Assembly (NCBI RefSeq): GCF_964253025.1
Contig: NZ_CAXUQC020000001.1
Span: forward strand, 3,100,001-3,164,000
DNA from: Rhizobacter sp964253025
GTDB taxonomy: Bacteria; Pseudomonadota; Gammaproteobacteria; Burkholderiales; Burkholderiaceae_C
Direction of reading: 5' to 3'
Length of the DNA stretch: 64,000 nt
Shown: one piece after another, positions 31,910 through 42,703 of the stretch
Layout of the letters: the number at the start of each line of letters is the position of its first letter
How positions within the stretch are numbered: the stretch's first letter is position 1
Notes under the pieces: generated by a model
Database searches by the model: none
Seen by the model: only the letters and a program-made list of their open reading frames with translations
What the model was told of the DNA's origin: nothing
Position numbers and translations under genes: made by a program

Positions 31910-32221
31910 CTACGCGGCCTCCGCGTGCAGACGAACGCCCAGCGCGCGAGCAACTTTCAGAACTGTGGCGAAGCTTGGGTTTCCGTTCTCGCTGAGAGCC
32001 TTGTACAGACTTTCTCGGCTCAAGCCCGCATCACGTGCAACTTCTGTCATACCTTTGGCGCGAGCGATATCGCCTAGTGCTCGGGCGATTCCCGAAGCGT
32101 CGTCAGGCGCCTCAATGAACCAAGCATCGAGGTAAGCCGCCATCTCTTCAGGCGTACGCAGTTGTTCTGCCACATCGTAGGCGACAGTCTTGGTCTTTTG
32201 GGCGGGCTTTGCTTTGGCCAT
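31910..32221 (-). CDS. higA: antitoxin of a HigBA-like addiction module (XRE-type HTH)
   Basis: 103 residues from the ATG at 32221. It follows the toxin gene by 10 bp. YDVAEQLRTPEEMAAYLDAWF at the N-terminus and MTEVARDAGLSRESLYKALS with NPSFATVLKVARALG (helix-turn-helix) match the addiction module antidote family. It would bind and neutralise the toxin and repress the operon. Toxin-first order is that of HigBA. Confidence 0.85.
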   Translation of the reverse strand: MAKAKPAQKTKTVAYDVAEQLRTPEEMAAYLDAWFIEAPDDASGIARALGDIARAKGMTEVARDAGLSRESLYKALSENGNPSFATVLKVARALGVRLHAEAA

Positions 32222-32231
32222 CGCGATACTC

Positions 32232-32519
32232 CTAGAGGTTTCGTGCAAGCGCAATTGCGGCTTTGATGTCCTGTGCCTGACTGGACTTGTCTCCGCCGGC
32301 CAGGAGGATGATGAGCTCACCGTTCCTCTCTGTGTAATAGACCCGGTACCCGGGACCTACGTCGATCTTGAGCTCGGAGACACCGTCAGTGAGATTGCGA
32401 TGTTGTCCGGGATTGCCATGCACAAGACGATCAACGCGCACTTGGATACGAGCGCGACTTGCGCGATCCCTGAGCCCATTGAGCCAATCTCGATAGACCT
32501 CAGTGATCTGAACGCGCAT
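32232..32519 (-). CDS. higB: toxin of a HigBA-like addiction module (RelE/ParE superfamily)
   Basis: 95 residues. YRDWLNGLRDRASRARIQVR, then LTDGVSELKIDVGPGYRVYY and IILLAGGDKSSQAQDIKAAI are the landmarks of the addiction module killer protein family; the last segment carries the conserved G-D-K-S-x-Q-x-x-D-I. RelE-fold toxins of this kind generally cut mRNA on the ribosome. Toxin-antitoxin cassettes are known to stabilise large integron arrays. Confidence 0.88.
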   Translation of the reverse strand: MRVQITEVYRDWLNGLRDRASRARIQVRVDRLVHGNPGQHRNLTDGVSELKIDVGPGYRVYYTERNGELIILLAGGDKSSQAQDIKAAIALARNL

Positions 32520-32622
32520 GGCGAACTGTATTCTATAGGATACAAACCGTCAACCTCCATCGGTCCAAGCTCGCATCGATCGTCGGGCGAACGGCATGAT
32601 CGGCGCCCTGGCGAGGGCAGCG

Positions 32623-32676
32623 TCACGGATTCAAGGCGAACAGCACGAGCGGCGCCGGAGCGGAGCACAACGTCAC
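32623..32676 (-). other. truncated leader peptide ORF, toxin-antitoxin cassette
   Basis: 17 codons from GTG 32676: VTLCSAPAPLVLFALNP, then stop. Related to the leader peptides of three neighbouring cassettes but cut short. The remaining sequence to the higB start holds no gene. Confidence 0.3.
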
Positions 32677-32707
32677 GATCGACCGCGGCCTTCACTTGTG
32701 AATGCGA

Positions 32708-32785
32708 GCCTAACGTTTGACATGAGCGGCGGGACGCGGTGGGCGAAGCCCGCCGTGGCGCGTCCGCTCGATGGAGGGGTTAGGC
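32708..32785 (-). repeat. attC site
   Basis: 78 bp from GCCTAACGTTTGACATGAGC to GATGGAGGGGTTAGGC; stem GTGGGCGAAGCCCGCC. Common type. Confidence 0.95.
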
Positions 32786-33220
32786 TGCAGCGGAGCCATA
32801 CAGGGCGAGTTCGCGGGAAAGGAGGTAGCAGCAATAGGTCCACAGGACCACTGAAAGCACGAGGGCCAAGCCACCAGACGCCACAGCGAGCGCCAAGGAT
32901 AGAGCATCCCCCGCCAAAACCATAGAACCCAAATAGCGTTGCCGTCCGACGGTGCTGCGCGCCTCCGAATAGCGTTGCAAATCAAACGCAAGTACGACGA
33001 CATAGATGCCCGGAAATATGCCCAAGGTGAGCACCGTGAGAAGCACACCTTTTGCAAATCCCACGCAATGTTTGCCCGTCAACCGCCCGATGATGTGCCC
33101 GTCACGAAGGACTGCGTAAGCTCCATATATGCCAAGCGTGAGGAAACAAAGCCAAACGAGCCGCCGGTGTTCATTGCCGTGCCTCGGCGCAACTGTAGGA
33201 TCCCTCAAGTCGCTTGCCAT
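32780..33220 (-). CDS. DUF4234-like membrane protein (cassette gene)
   Basis: 146 residues. RRLVWLCFLTLGIYGAYAVL and VLLTVLTLGIFPGIYVVVLAF repeat the LTLGIY/LTLGIFPGIY motif of DUF4234-like membrane proteins; another hydrophobic pair follows at about 100-137. Probably four helices. TAA stop inside the attC core. The small ORF at 33233-33379 precedes it in the same cassette. Confidence 0.65.
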   Translation of the reverse strand: MASDLRDPTVAPRHGNEHRRLVWLCFLTLGIYGAYAVLRDGHIIGRLTGKHCVGFAKGVLLTVLTLGIFPGIYVVVLAFDLQRYSEARSTVGRQRYLGSMVLAGDALSLALAVASGGLALVLSVVLWTYCCYLLSRELALYGSAAA

Positions 33221-33232
33221 TCTGATTGCCCC

Positions 33233-33379
33233 CTACCCTACAAGCGCCCGCCATGGCGAGCGGCGACGCATGCCGCTGCGTTGCTCGATTTGCGCGAAGA
33301 AGCAGACGACGGAGCCATGCGCGCCGCGCTCGTTCGGCATGGCCAACAACAGGAGCGTTGCCGGCACGACTAGCAGCAT
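33233..33379 (-). CDS. small signal-peptide-like ORF at the cassette start
   Basis: 48 codons from ATG 33379: MLLVVPATLLLLAMPNERGA, a hydrophobic start with a plausible cleavage region, and a basic tail ending RRRSPWRALVG. AAGGTGAAGG lies about 20 bases upstream. Closest relative is 31619-31777. Its stop is 12 bp before the DUF4234-like gene, so the two could be translated from one message. Confidence 0.45.
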   Translation of the reverse strand: MLLVVPATLLLLAMPNERGAHGSVVCFFAQIEQRSGMRRRSPWRALVG

Positions 33380-33413
33380 CCGAACCGCTCCGGCCTTCAC
33401 CTTTGCATGCGAG

Positions 33414-33491
33414 CCTAACGTTTGACATGAGCGGCGGGACGCGGCGGGCAAAGCCCGCCGGGGCACGTCCGCTCGATGGATGGGTTAGGCC
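33414..33491 (-). repeat. attC site
   Basis: 78 bp from GCCTAACGTTTGACATGAGC to GATGGATGGGTTAGGC; stem GCGGGCAAAGCCCGCC. Common type. Confidence 0.95.
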
Positions 33492-33496
33492 ACACG

Positions 33497-34300
33497 TCAC
33501 AACACATGGCCAAAGTACTCTGCAAGCTTGGATTGATTGATGCCAGACTCAGCGCGCCACCAGCAGGCCGGGTATGGCATGTCAACGAAGTGCCGGTCGG
33601 GAAGTTGGCGCTGATCGATTGGTACGAACGCGTCCGAGAAGCCGGGATGAGCCGGAGTTCCAAGGATTCCGCAGAAGCCGAGTATTGCGATCACGACATC
33701 GCGTTCGGCCTTGTTGGACTTCAGAACCTTCCCGAAGTACGAGTGCAGCGCTCCACTAGTAGCCTTTGACGGTGCAGCGTCGATTGCCGAGACCATTGTT
33801 CGGAAGATCCGGATGTCCTCGACGGTTGGACTGGGAATGGCGGCTTCCAGAAAAAGGCCCAGATCCAAGGCAGCGTACGCTACTTGGTCGTGTCGTACGC
33901 CACCCCACTTAAATCGTTCGAAATTTAGAACGTTCAAGTCTTGCACGCGCTCGCGCAGATAGAAGCCGCAGACCTGACAACGATGTTCACCGGTTCCGGC
34001 ATTGTGGGCCGGGAGGTGTTGGAACACTGCGTAGCTTCCCAGGGCAGAGCGCCAATCGAGCCTGCGCGATGAAAGGCTGGCAAGGAAAGCATCAGCAACT
34101 TTGCGCCGATTGAGCCGTTCGACCAAGCTCGAGAGCTGCTTCAGAGTCTCGGCGTGATCCAGCTCGAGCGGTTCGAACATCATCCGCTTCGACTTCGCAT
34201 ACGCGAGGTCCTCCGATGAAGCACCCTGCTCGGTATCGGCCTTCCAGCCTCCAGGCGCCCAAAATGCATCCAACAGGATCTTCAGCGCTCGTTCATCCAT
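33497..34300 (-). CDS. hypothetical protein (largest cassette gene)
   Basis: 267 residues, soluble. A CQVCGFYL pair near residue 108 may belong to a metal site. Other landmarks: LSSLVERLNRRKVADAFLAS, FERFKWGGVRHDQVAYAALD, SGALHSYFGKVLKSNKAERD and the closing WWRAESGINQSKLAEYFG. No family recognised. Starts 15 bp inside the cassette. Confidence 0.65.
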   Translation of the reverse strand: MDERALKILLDAFWAPGGWKADTEQGASSEDLAYAKSKRMMFEPLELDHAETLKQLSSLVERLNRRKVADAFLASLSSRRLDWRSALGSYAVFQHLPAHNAGTGEHRCQVCGFYLRERVQDLNVLNFERFKWGGVRHDQVAYAALDLGLFLEAAIPSPTVEDIRIFRTMVSAIDAAPSKATSGALHSYFGKVLKSNKAERDVVIAILGFCGILGTPAHPGFSDAFVPIDQRQLPDRHFVDMPYPACWWRAESGINQSKLAEYFGHVL

Positions 34301-34315
34301 GCCGGTGGCCTTGGG

Positions 34316-34393
34316 GTCTAACGTTTGACATGAGCGGCGGGGCGCGGTGGGCGAAGCCCGCCGCGGCGCGTCCGCTCGATGGAGGGGTTAGGC
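34316..34393 (-). repeat. attC site, first from intI
   Basis: 78 bp from GTCTAACGTTTGACATGAGC to GATGGAGGGGTTAGGC; stem GTGGGCGAAGCCCGCC. Attached to the cassette of the 34404-34847 gene. Confidence 0.95.
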
Positions 34394-34403
34394 ATTGCCA
34401 TGC

Positions 34404-34847
34404 TCATGGTCCCACATAAATCACCGGCCCATCCCTAAGCGAGGCGAGAACACCGAACGCCCCATGCCACCAGTCCCAGCCAATAGGTAAAGTGCCCAGC
34501 AGATTGAGAAAGCAAAATGCAGCGAAGTGCAATGCGATGAGAATGCCTGAGACAGGCCAAGCCCTGTAACCAGATTCAAGAACCTTCGCGCCTCTGTAGA
34601 CACAGGAAACGGCGAAGCTCAGGAGAATAAGAACTGCCGTGAACAGCGCGCCGAAACCCAGGCCGGCAACTAGCGCAATACCTGCTACGCCAAACAATGC
34701 GCCGCACATCAACCGCTGAATTCCGCAATCCACATCGGCGCTCAATACCCAGAAGCAAATAAAACTCGCCACACCAACGATGGGTAGAAGAAGAGCCCGC
34801 GACGATCTGGACGGAAGTAGATTTAACGTTCCCAACGTTTTCCTCAC
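34404..34847 (-). CDS. four-helix membrane protein, first cassette gene
   Basis: 147 residues from the GTG at 34847; the frame is open to a TTG at 34862 that lies across the cassette junction. Hydrophobic segments: ALLLPIVGVASFICFWVL, MCGALFGVAGIALVAGLGFGALF, TAVLILLSFAVSCVY and SGILIALHFAAFCFLNLL. No family recognised. As the first cassette it is nearest to any cassette promoter and may be the best expressed. Confidence 0.6.
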   Translation of the reverse strand: MRKTLGTLNLLPSRSSRALLLPIVGVASFICFWVLSADVDCGIQRLMCGALFGVAGIALVAGLGFGALFTAVLILLSFAVSCVYRGAKVLESGYRAWPVSGILIALHFAAFCFLNLLGTLPIGWDWWHGAFGVLASLRDGPVIYVGP

Positions 34848-34850
34848 CGG

Positions 34851-35075
34851 GCCTAACGTCAATTAGATTGCTCAGGATGCTACGCCATCGCAGGTCGAGC
34901 AACTCGACCAAGCCTAAGAGATCGAGAAATGCGACCGCTGCTCGTCGCACCTAACGGAATAGGCGGCATATCGCCCCGACCTTGCGGCTCCCTGCCGAAC
35001 GTCGCCTAACAGCATCCGCCCTAAACGGCGCACTGGCGAAGGCTATGCGCCGAAGGGAGGCCTAAGAATCAGCGG
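34851..35075 (-). other. attI region and intI upstream region
   Basis: On the minus strand the array begins at GACGTTAGGC (34851-34860), the recombined attI/cassette core. Between it and intI further core-like copies occur: CACCTAAC at 34948-34955, CGCCTAAC at 35003-35010 and CCCTAAAC at 35018-35025, which could be accessory integrase binding sites. A GGGAGG lies 15 bases before the intI ATG. I could not identify a convincing cassette promoter or LexA box. Confidence 0.6.
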
Positions 35076-36101
35076 ATGGAAACAAGCGATGCCGCAACGC
35101 CCGAGGAGGACGGAGCCGCGTTCATCGGCCCGCCGCGGCCGCCCCGCCTGCTCGACCAGCTGCGCACGCACCTCCGCACTCGCCACTACAGCATCCGCAC
35201 CGAGCAGCTGTATGTCGATTGGGTCCGCCGCTTCATCCGTTTCCATGAGATGCGCCACCCGCGCGACCTGGGGCCTGGCGAGGTGGAAGCTTTTCTCTCG
35301 CACTTGGCCGAGGTGCGCGGCGTGTCCGCCTCGACGCAGAACCAGGCCAAGGCCGCACTGCTCTACCTCTACAAGCAGGTGCTGGACCTCTCTCTGCCCT
35401 GGCTCGATGAGGTGGTGCAGGCGAAGACGCCGAAGCGGTTGCCGGTGGTGCTGACGGAGCGGGAGGTGCGGGACCTGCTGGGGCAGCTGAACGGGCCGAT
35501 GTGGTTGATCGCGAGCCTGCTCTACGGCACGGGGATGCGGCTGATGGAATGCCTGCGGCTGCGGGTGAAGGACGTGGAATTCGCGCGGCGGGAGATCGTG
35601 GTGCGCGAAGGCAAGGGCAACAAGGACCGGGTGACGGTGTTGCCGGAGAACCTGATCGAGCCGTTGCGAGCGCAGCTGAGCCGCGCGAAGGCGGTGCATG
35701 ACCGAGACCTGGCTGCGGGGTTCGGCGATGTGCACCTGCCGCATGCGCTGGCCGTGAAGTACCCGAAGTCGGGCCGCGCGTGGGGGTGGCAGTGGGTGTT
35801 CCCTGCGGCGGCTCGGTCCGTCGATCCGCGCAGCGAGCCGCGTGTCGAGCGCCGCCATCATGTGCAGCCGGAGTCGGTGCAGCGGGCGGTGCGTGAAGCG
35901 GCGCGGCGCACGGAGTGCGCGAAGCCCGTGTCGCCCCACGTGCTACGGCATTCGTTCGCCACGCACCTGCTGCAGTCGGGCTACGACATCCGGACGGTGC
36001 AGGAGTTGTTGGGCCACAGCGATGTGAGCACCACCATGATCTACACCCACGTGCTGAACCGTGGAGGCCGGGGCATTCGAAGTCCGCTGGATGCCCTCTG
36101 A
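35076..36101 (+). CDS. intI: integron integrase IntI
   Basis: 341 residues, complete. Tyrosine recombinase that inserts and excises cassettes at attI and attC. The catalytic set is present: R155 (GTGMRLME), K183 (GNKDRV), H288 and R291 (PHVLRHSFATHLL), H314 (LLGHSDVST) and Y323 (TTMIYTHVLN). The extra segment specific to IntI lies at about 214-243 (LPHALAVKYPKSGRAWGWQW). The end GGRGIRSPLDAL is typical. It is divergent from the cassettes, as in classical integrons, and looks functional. The short N-terminal extension (first 20 residues) is acidic and variable. Confidence 0.97.
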   Translation: METSDAATPEEDGAAFIGPPRPPRLLDQLRTHLRTRHYSIRTEQLYVDWVRRFIRFHEMRHPRDLGPGEVEAFLSHLAEVRGVSASTQNQAKAALLYLYKQVLDLSLPWLDEVVQAKTPKRLPVVLTEREVRDLLGQLNGPMWLIASLLYGTGMRLMECLRLRVKDVEFARREIVVREGKGNKDRVTVLPENLIEPLRAQLSRAKAVHDRDLAAGFGDVHLPHALAVKYPKSGRAWGWQWVFPAAARSVDPRSEPRVERRHHVQPESVQRAVREAARRTECAKPVSPHVLRHSFATHLLQSGYDIRTVQELLGHSDVSTTMIYTHVLNRGGRGIRSPLDAL

Positions 36102-36387
36102 CCGCGATGCCGGCCGCTCCGTGCAGGCATCGGTCAAACCACGAGGGGAGGTGATCCTCAGGCAGGAGGCCTGACCACGGTTGCGCATGCTTCCGGGCAC
36201 CGACGCGAAGGTCTCGGTCCCGAGCGAACGGATCATTGTGGGGACTGGCCGCAGAGCTTAGCGGGCGCCGCGTTGCCGAGAACCGTGGACAGAGGACCGA
36301 GGACAGAGGACCGATGACCAATCACGGCGCAGTCGCCAGCGCTCGGTCCGTGCCCATGCCGGCCAATGCGCCGCCCGCCCGGCCCTT
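36102..36387. other. junction between integron and conserved chromosome
   Basis: No gene seen. It contains a perfect 14-bp tandem pair GGACAGAGGACCGA at 36287-36300 and 36301-36314. The right boundary of the integron platform should lie here. Confidence 0.5.
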
Positions 36388-37272
36388 TTAACGCGGCCGA
36401 AACACCGGCGCCTCGATGAACTCCGTTTCCCCGTGCACCTGCCCCATCCGCTGCGCCGCCCACTCGTCGGCGGCCTGGGCGATGCGGTCCTTGCGCGTGG
36501 ACACGAAGTTCCACCACATGTGCCGGTGGCCGAGCGGCTCGCCGCCGATCAGGACGAGGCGCGCGCCGTCCGGTGCGGTCAGCGTTGGCGTTGCGCCTGG
36601 CGGGAGCACCACCATCTGCTGCGGTTCGATGCGCGTGCCGTCGAGCAGGAACGCTTGATCGATGCCATACAGCGCCCGCTCGGGCGCGGCGTCCGGCACC
36701 GTCAGCGTCGCGCTCGGCGATAGTGCCATGTCGACATACAAGGCCGGCGACAAGGTGGGAACCGGCGAGCGTTCGCCGAATGCGGCACCCACCAGGATGC
36801 GCAGCGTGGCGCCATCCTGCGTCACGCCCGGAATGGCGTCGGCCCCAGTGTGGCTGAACGCCGGCGGGTCTTCCTCATGCTCGGCCGGCAGGGCGGCCCA
36901 CAGCTGCAGCCCATGGCTTCGGCGCGTCACGGCCCGCAGGTCGTCCGGCGTGCGCTCAGAATGCACGATGCCGCGGCCGGCGGTCATCCAGTTGATCGCA
37001 CCCGGTTCGATGCGCTGGACCACGCCGGTGCTGTCCCGGTGCATCATGGCGCCCTCGAAGAGGTAGGTGACGGTGGCCAGGCCGATGTGGGGATGGGGAC
37101 GCACGTCATGGTCGTCCGCAGGCCCTGCCTCGACCGGACCGAAATGGTCGAAGAAGAGGAACGGGCCCACGGCCTGCCGCTGCACGGCCGGCAACGTGCG
37201 CCGCACGGTGAAGCCGGGCGAGAGCGTCTTGGTGTGCGGCTTCAGGAAGACGAGGTCGGCGGCGTCACCCAT
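36388..37272 (-). CDS. pirin family protein
   Basis: 294 residues. Bicupin protein; bacterial pirins are iron proteins, some with quercetin dioxygenase activity. Metal ligands sit in VRPHPHIGLATVTYLFEG (two His) and NWMTAGRGIVHSER (His and Glu). The C-terminal cupin ends LIGGEPLGHRHMWWNFVS, typical of the RHxWWNFVS group. The start ATG is 13 bp from the stop of argJ on the same strand, so they may be cotranscribed. Confidence 0.92.
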   Translation of the reverse strand: MGDAADLVFLKPHTKTLSPGFTVRRTLPAVQRQAVGPFLFFDHFGPVEAGPADDHDVRPHPHIGLATVTYLFEGAMMHRDSTGVVQRIEPGAINWMTAGRGIVHSERTPDDLRAVTRRSHGLQLWAALPAEHEEDPPAFSHTGADAIPGVTQDGATLRILVGAAFGERSPVPTLSPALYVDMALSPSATLTVPDAAPERALYGIDQAFLLDGTRIEPQQMVVLPPGATPTLTAPDGARLVLIGGEPLGHRHMWWNFVSTRKDRIAQAADEWAAQRMGQVHGETEFIEAPVFRPR

Positions 37273-37285
37273 GGATGCTCCGGCT

Positions 37286-38515
37286 TCAGCTGCGGTAGTC
37301 CGCGTTGATCTTCACGTACTCGTAGCTGAGGTCGCAGGTCCAGACGGTCGACGTTGCGGGCCCGCGCTTCAGGTTGACCCGCACGGTGATCTCGGCCTGC
37401 TTCATCACTCGCGCGCCATCTTCTTCGCGGTAGGCCGGGTTGCGGCCGCCGTCGATGGCAACCGACACGTCGTCGAGGAAGAGGTCGATGCGGGTCTGGT
37501 CCAGGTCGGCGATGCCGGCGTAGCCGACCGCGGCGAGGATGCGGCCCAGGTTCGGATCGCTGGCGAAGAAGGCGGTCTTCACGAGCGGCGAGTGGGCGAT
37601 GGCATAGGCCACCTGGCGGCACTCGTCTTCGGTGCGGCCGCCGTCGACCTGCACGGTGATGAACTTGGTCGCGCCTTCGCCGTCACGCACGATGGCCTGC
37701 GCCAGCTGTTGAGCCACGGCGACGACGGCGTCACGCAGCAGTGCGCCATCGCCGCTGTCCAGCGAAGTGATGGGCGCGTTGCCGGCCTGACCCGTGGCCA
37801 CCACGACGAAGGAGTCGTTGGTGGAGGTGTCGCCGTCGATGGTGATGCGGTTGAAGGACAGGTCGGCCGCGGTCGTCACGAGCTGTTGGACCAGGCCGGG
37901 CGCGAGCGCCGCGTCGGTGGCGAGGAAGCCGAGCATGGTGGCCATGTTGGGGCGGATCATGCCGGCGCCCTTGCTGATTCCGGTGATCGTCACCGTGCGG
38001 CCACCGAGCGTGATCTGCCGCGACGCCGCCTTGGGCAGCGTGTCGGTGGTCATGATGGCCTCGGCGGCGACGGCCCAGTTATCTTCCTTCAAGTCCGCGA
38101 TGGCGGCAGGCATGCCGGCGGCGATGCGGTCATTCGGGAGCGGCTCCATGATGACGCCGGTCGAGAACGGCAGCACCTGCTCCGGGGCCAGCTCGAGATG
38201 CCGCGCGAGGGCCACGCAGGTGGAGAAGGCGCGCACCAGGCCGTCCTCGCCCGTGCCGGCGTTCGCATTGCCGGTGTTGACGACCATGGCGCGGGTGCCG
38301 ACGCCTGCGGCGAGGTGCTTCTGGCACAGCTGCACGGGCGCGGCACAGAAGCGGTTGCGGGTGAACACGCCCGCGACTTGCGAGCCCTCGGCGAGGGTGA
38401 TGACGGTGAGGTCACGTCGGTTCGCCTTGCGCACCCCGGCCATGGCGATGCCGAGCTTCATGCCGGGCACGGGGAACAGGTCGCTGGGGTTGGGGGCTTG
38501 CAGGTTGACGGGCAT
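37286..38515 (-). CDS. argJ: bifunctional glutamate N-acetyltransferase/amino-acid acetyltransferase ArgJ
   Basis: 409 residues from the ATG at 38515. Transfers the acetyl group from N-acetylornithine to glutamate in the cyclic arginine pathway. The autocleavage site is in KGAGMIRPNMATMLGF, where the Thr after Ala becomes the beta-subunit N-terminus and nucleophile. Other landmarks: VFTRNRFCAAPV, VNTGNANAGTG, TTDTLPK and ITIDGDTSTND. The longer frame to 38689 overlaps the secA terminator and is not used. Confidence 0.96.
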   Translation of the reverse strand: MPVNLQAPNPSDLFPVPGMKLGIAMAGVRKANRRDLTVITLAEGSQVAGVFTRNRFCAAPVQLCQKHLAAGVGTRAMVVNTGNANAGTGEDGLVRAFSTCVALARHLELAPEQVLPFSTGVIMEPLPNDRIAAGMPAAIADLKEDNWAVAAEAIMTTDTLPKAASRQITLGGRTVTITGISKGAGMIRPNMATMLGFLATDAALAPGLVQQLVTTAADLSFNRITIDGDTSTNDSFVVVATGQAGNAPITSLDSGDGALLRDAVVAVAQQLAQAIVRDGEGATKFITVQVDGGRTEDECRQVAYAIAHSPLVKTAFFASDPNLGRILAAVGYAGIADLDQTRIDLFLDDVSVAIDGGRNPAYREEDGARVMKQAEITVRVNLKRGPATSTVWTCDLSYEYVKINADYRS

Positions 38516-38651
38516 GTCGGGACTCGGGGGCGGTCGGTGGAAAGGAGTGGAAAAGGAGCCGGCGCGCATGCTGGTCATGCGGTAGGCACCTTGCCACTCG
38601 GCGCGCAGCCAGCGTAACGCCAAGCGCGCCGATCGCAAAGTACCGTGCCAG

Positions 38652-38675
38652 AAAAAACGGAGCCCGAAGGCTCCG
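38652..38675 (-). terminator. rho-independent terminator of secA
   Basis: On the minus strand CGGAGCC-TTCG-GGCTCCG followed by six T. Perfect 7-bp stem with a stable tetraloop, about 50 bp after the secA stop. Confidence 0.9.
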
Positions 38676-38722
38676 TGTCGGAACTCCACTGCGGTGGAGC
38701 TCGGGTCAGCGTCGCGGGGCGA

Positions 38723-41470
<2,748 letters not shown>

Positions 41471-41671
41471 GCAGCTTGGGGGAAGTAGGGGCTGGAAGGC
41501 AGCGGGCGAACATGCGAAAGGGCCGGGCATCACCCGACCCACAGGCTCGATGGAGCCGTCGAGCATCGGTACGTTCCCTCGAGGGAGCGCGCCCATCACG
41601 TCGGCTCGGCGGCAAAGCCGCGGATTTTAGCACCGGGGTTCGCCGTGCCCAGGACGGGCCGGCGACGGGTT

Positions 41672-42667
41672 TCAGTGGCCGGCCGCGGGGGCCTTGGCCT
41701 GCGCCGCGTGGGCGCCATGCGGCAGATCGAACGGCTCGAGGCCCTTGCCGGCGAGGAACTTCGCCGGGTCCTGCAGCACCCCCTCCACCATGACCTCAAA
41801 GTGCAGGTGCGGCCCGGTGGATCGGCCCGTGCTCCCCACTTCGGCGACTCGCTGGCCGCGCTTGACCAGGTCGCCCGGCTTCACCAGGATGCGCGAGGCA
41901 TGCGCATAGCGGGTGACGAGCCCGTTGCCGTGGTCGATCTCGAGCAGGTTGCCGTACGCGGGGTGCAGGTCGGCCGAGCGCACCACGCCGCCAGCCGCCG
42001 CCATGATCGGGGTGCCGGTGTCGGCTGCGAAGTCGAGCCCGGTGTGCAGGGCGGCGCGGCCGGTGAAGGGGTCGCTGCGGAAGCCGAAGCGGGAGCCCAC
42101 CGGCGCATCCACCGGGCGCGAGTTCGGAATCATCAGCGAGGCCAGGCGGCGCTCGAAGAGCCGCGACTCCACGAGCGTGAAGAGATCGTTGCTCTGGTCG
42201 GCCGTCAGATCGAGAGAGGCGACCAGCGCGTTCAATTGGTCGAGGGACGGGGACGAGGCGGGAATGAACGGGCCCCCTTGCCCACCCGGCTTGGCCGGCG
42301 CGGAAGGTGCGACCATCTGGCGCAGTTCATCGGGTTTGAATCCGGCCAGGCCGGACACCCGCTCACCCATGGCCTCCAGGCGCACGAGCTTGGCCTGCAT
42401 CTCGCCCACCTTGCGCGCCATGGCGTCGAGGTTTTCGCGCATGAAGCGGTCGCGCTGGGCGAATTCGTCGCGCACGACCAGGCGCACCACCTGGCTGACG
42501 ACGGGCCATCCCTCCCGTGCGGCTTTCAGGAAGACCGCGTGGTAGATGGTGCCGGACAGGCCCATCAGCAGGATCACCAGCGCGAGCAGGCCGGCTGCCA
42601 GCTGCAGGCGGTTGAAGCTCAGGACCCGGGTTTTGGCCAGTGTCCCGTGGGTGATCAGGATCTGCAT
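41672..42667 (-). CDS. M23 family metallopeptidase (LytM domain)
   Basis: 331 residues from ATG 42667. One membrane helix (LAAGLLALVILLMGLSGTIY), a coiled region, then the M23 domain: ALHTGLDFAADTGTPIMAAA holds the first His and Asp, GNLLEIDHGNGLVTRYAHAS and TGPHLHFEVMVEG the remaining ligands. A periplasmic peptidoglycan hydrolase or activator anchored in the inner membrane. Divergent from dciA with 36 bp between starts. Confidence 0.9.
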   Translation of the reverse strand: MQILITHGTLAKTRVLSFNRLQLAAGLLALVILLMGLSGTIYHAVFLKAAREGWPVVSQVVRLVVRDEFAQRDRFMRENLDAMARKVGEMQAKLVRLEAMGERVSGLAGFKPDELRQMVAPSAPAKPGGQGGPFIPASSPSLDQLNALVASLDLTADQSNDLFTLVESRLFERRLASLMIPNSRPVDAPVGSRFGFRSDPFTGRAALHTGLDFAADTGTPIMAAAGGVVRSADLHPAYGNLLEIDHGNGLVTRYAHASRILVKPGDLVKRGQRVAEVGSTGRSTGPHLHFEVMVEGVLQDPAKFLAGKGLEPFDLPHGAHAAQAKAPAAGH

Positions 42668-42703
42668 CTCGTTAAACTCCTTGCGGTGAACCCTCGGCGC
42701 CCC

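Noticed and set aside
33415..33663. Minus-strand frames reading through attC (ending PPRPAAHVKR) as separate genes
   Set aside because: Most begin inside real genes in another frame and merely translate the attC; only the 23850-24437 gene reads in naturally.
22135..34393. Regular repeats that could suggest a CRISPR array
   Set aside because: Units are 58-114 bp palindromes with intervals of about 300-1600 bp that hold genes; the ends are integron cores.
34851..35075. A cassette promoter (Pc) or LexA box near attI
   Set aside because: TTGACG at the junction has no good -10 partner at the right distance, and no CTGT-N8-ACAG is present.
35043..36321. Long minus-strand frames across intI
   Set aside because: They overlap a fully conserved integrase and their products are arginine/proline/histidine-rich without family features.
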